Shown here piece by piece: positions 5,152 through 5,783 of a stretch of 5,783 nucleotides of DNA (the stretch's first letter is position 1; every line of letters begins with the position of its first letter). A model generated the notes under the pieces. That model was not told the origin of the DNA, made no database searches, and saw only the letters and a program-made list of their open reading frames with translations. The translations under genes were made by a program, and so were the position numbers. This stretch comes from Ignavibacteriales bacterium (lineage in GTDB: Bacteria > Bacteroidota > Ignavibacteria > T3Sed10-11). The stretch spans positions 1 to 5,783 of the forward strand of contig PWJF01000003.1 in the NCBI GenBank assembly GCA_003560935.1, written 5' to 3'.

Positions 5152-5783
5152 AACTTGAAAAAATTCGGCTCGCGATAATACGGTTCGGTGCGGCGCTCAA
5201 GTTGAGTCATCTCTTCTTTCGAAAACGGTTTAAAATTACGTGCGATTCGTACATTCTCCTCAAGCTCCGCAATTGTTGATATCCCCACTATTGCAGTATT
5301 CACCGGAAATGAATATACGTAACCCAGCGCTTGCTCCATCGAGGTGATGCCGTCCTCTTTGAATATTCTGCCGAGTGCGGGTACTTTCATGGCGATGATG
5401 CCCATTTGTTTCTTAACAGCTGTTTCCAGCCGCTCTGTCTGGAAAGGTTTGTAATGGATGTCGGCGGCATTGAGCGACATGAGAAGCGTGTCGAAATCGT
5501 ATTCACGAATACCCCAAAGCAGAACGTCCGGATCGCGATGACCGGTTATACCAACGTAATGTACGGCTCCTTCATTCCGTAAACGTTCAATGGCGCGAAC
5601 GGCGCCGTCACTGCCGAGCGCATCGGTTACATCGCTATTTATCCGAACATTATGCACCTGGTATAAATCGATACGATCGGTCTGTAAGCGATTCAAACTT
5701 GACTCAAACAGACGAAGTGTACCGTCGTACGTGCGGTCATGTGTTTTTGTTGCAAGAAAAACTTCGTCGCGTCGCGTTCTCAT
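5142..5783 (-). CDS. Aldo/keto reductase (partial, N-terminus off window)
   Basis: The last 213 or so residues of an NAD(P)H-dependent aldo/keto reductase with a TIM-barrel fold, reducing aldehydes or ketones; the substrate is not predictable. Seen, counted from the edge: RRDEVFLATKTHDR with the catalytic lysine (Lys13), a helix ending in RLQTDRIDLYQVHNV with the catalytic histidine (His44), VHYVGITGH, IAMKVPALGRIF, and the cofactor-binding AIVGISTIAELEENVR near the C-terminus. The protein ends in a short aromatic tail (NFFKFYW). The ATG at 5783 is almost surely an internal methionine: the family's N-terminal strands with the catalytic Asp and Tyr (about 60 residues) must lie beyond the window. 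It converges on the small zinc-ribbon gene with overlapping stops, and no terminator is visible between them. Confidence 0.9.
   Translation of the reverse strand: MRTRRDEVFLATKTHDRTYDGTLRLFESSLNRLQTDRIDLYQVHNVRINSDVTDALGSDGAVRAIERLRNEGAVHYVGITGHRDPDVLLWGIREYDFDTLLMSLNAADIHYKPFQTERLETAVKKQMGIIAMKVPALGRIFKEDGITSMEQALGYVYSFPVNTAIVGISTIAELEENVRIARNFKPFSKEEMTQLERRTEPYYREPNFFKFYW

Noticed and set aside
4994..5158. Out-of-frame 54-codon frame inside the small zinc-ribbon gene, preceded by an ideal GAAGGAGG 5 nt before its ATG
   Set aside because: The Shine-Dalgarno-like bases also encode Glu-Gly-Gly of the main frame, the alternative protein shows no recognisable pattern, and the main frame has conserved-looking CxxC motifs.
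1..5783. CRISPR array, tRNA, rRNA, insertion sequence or att site
   Set aside because: No regularly spaced repeats, transposase motifs, terminal inverted repeats or tRNA-like cloverleaf were seen on either strand.

Overview
The window is a compact bacterial segment of medium GC content (low-to-mid 40s percent by eye). Genes are closely spaced, Shine-Dalgarno-like sites precede several starts, and two junctions overlap. The phylum cannot be fixed from sequence alone. Relatives of hydrogenase-maturation proteins suggest, as inference only, a lineage with an anaerobic history.

Layout. Six genes run leftward from about 4034 to the left edge. In transcription order they are: a peptidase M52 (hydrogenase maturation endopeptidase)-like protein; a fused HypC-HypD-like protein; an HD-domain phosphohydrolase; a 72-residue internally deleted DJ-1/PfpI protein; then, after a 130-bp gap with a promoter candidate, a small receiver-like protein; and a CysM-type cysteine synthase that runs off the left edge. 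Divergent from this set, after a 216-bp intergenic region with a good sigma70-type promoter, a SAM-dependent O-methyltransferase (CCoAOMT/TrmR type) and a small membrane-anchored CxxC/CxxC protein run rightward. A leftward aldo/keto reductase, truncated by the right edge, converges on them with a 10-nt overlap.

Most interesting region: 1347-4034. The M52-like protein has the fold-defining motifs of a [NiFe]-hydrogenase maturation protease, but all three nickel-binding positions appear replaced. The neighbouring HypC-HypD fusion has lost the HypC Cys2 and the HypC His of VLVH. It has also lost the HypD Cys and His of the CGxH motif, that is, the positions that hold the Fe(CN)2CO unit. The HypD GPGCPxC pair and most cysteines of the C-terminal Fe-S region remain. 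The reading frames are long and intact, so these look like conserved, repurposed proteins rather than debris. No hydrogenase structural gene or other hyp gene is in view. The downstream DJ-1/PfpI gene keeps only its two ends and lacks the catalytic centre, either through a real in-frame deletion or an assembly collapse.

The other genes (cysteine synthase, methyltransferase, aldo/keto reductase) look like ordinary metabolic genes with their catalytic motifs present where visible.
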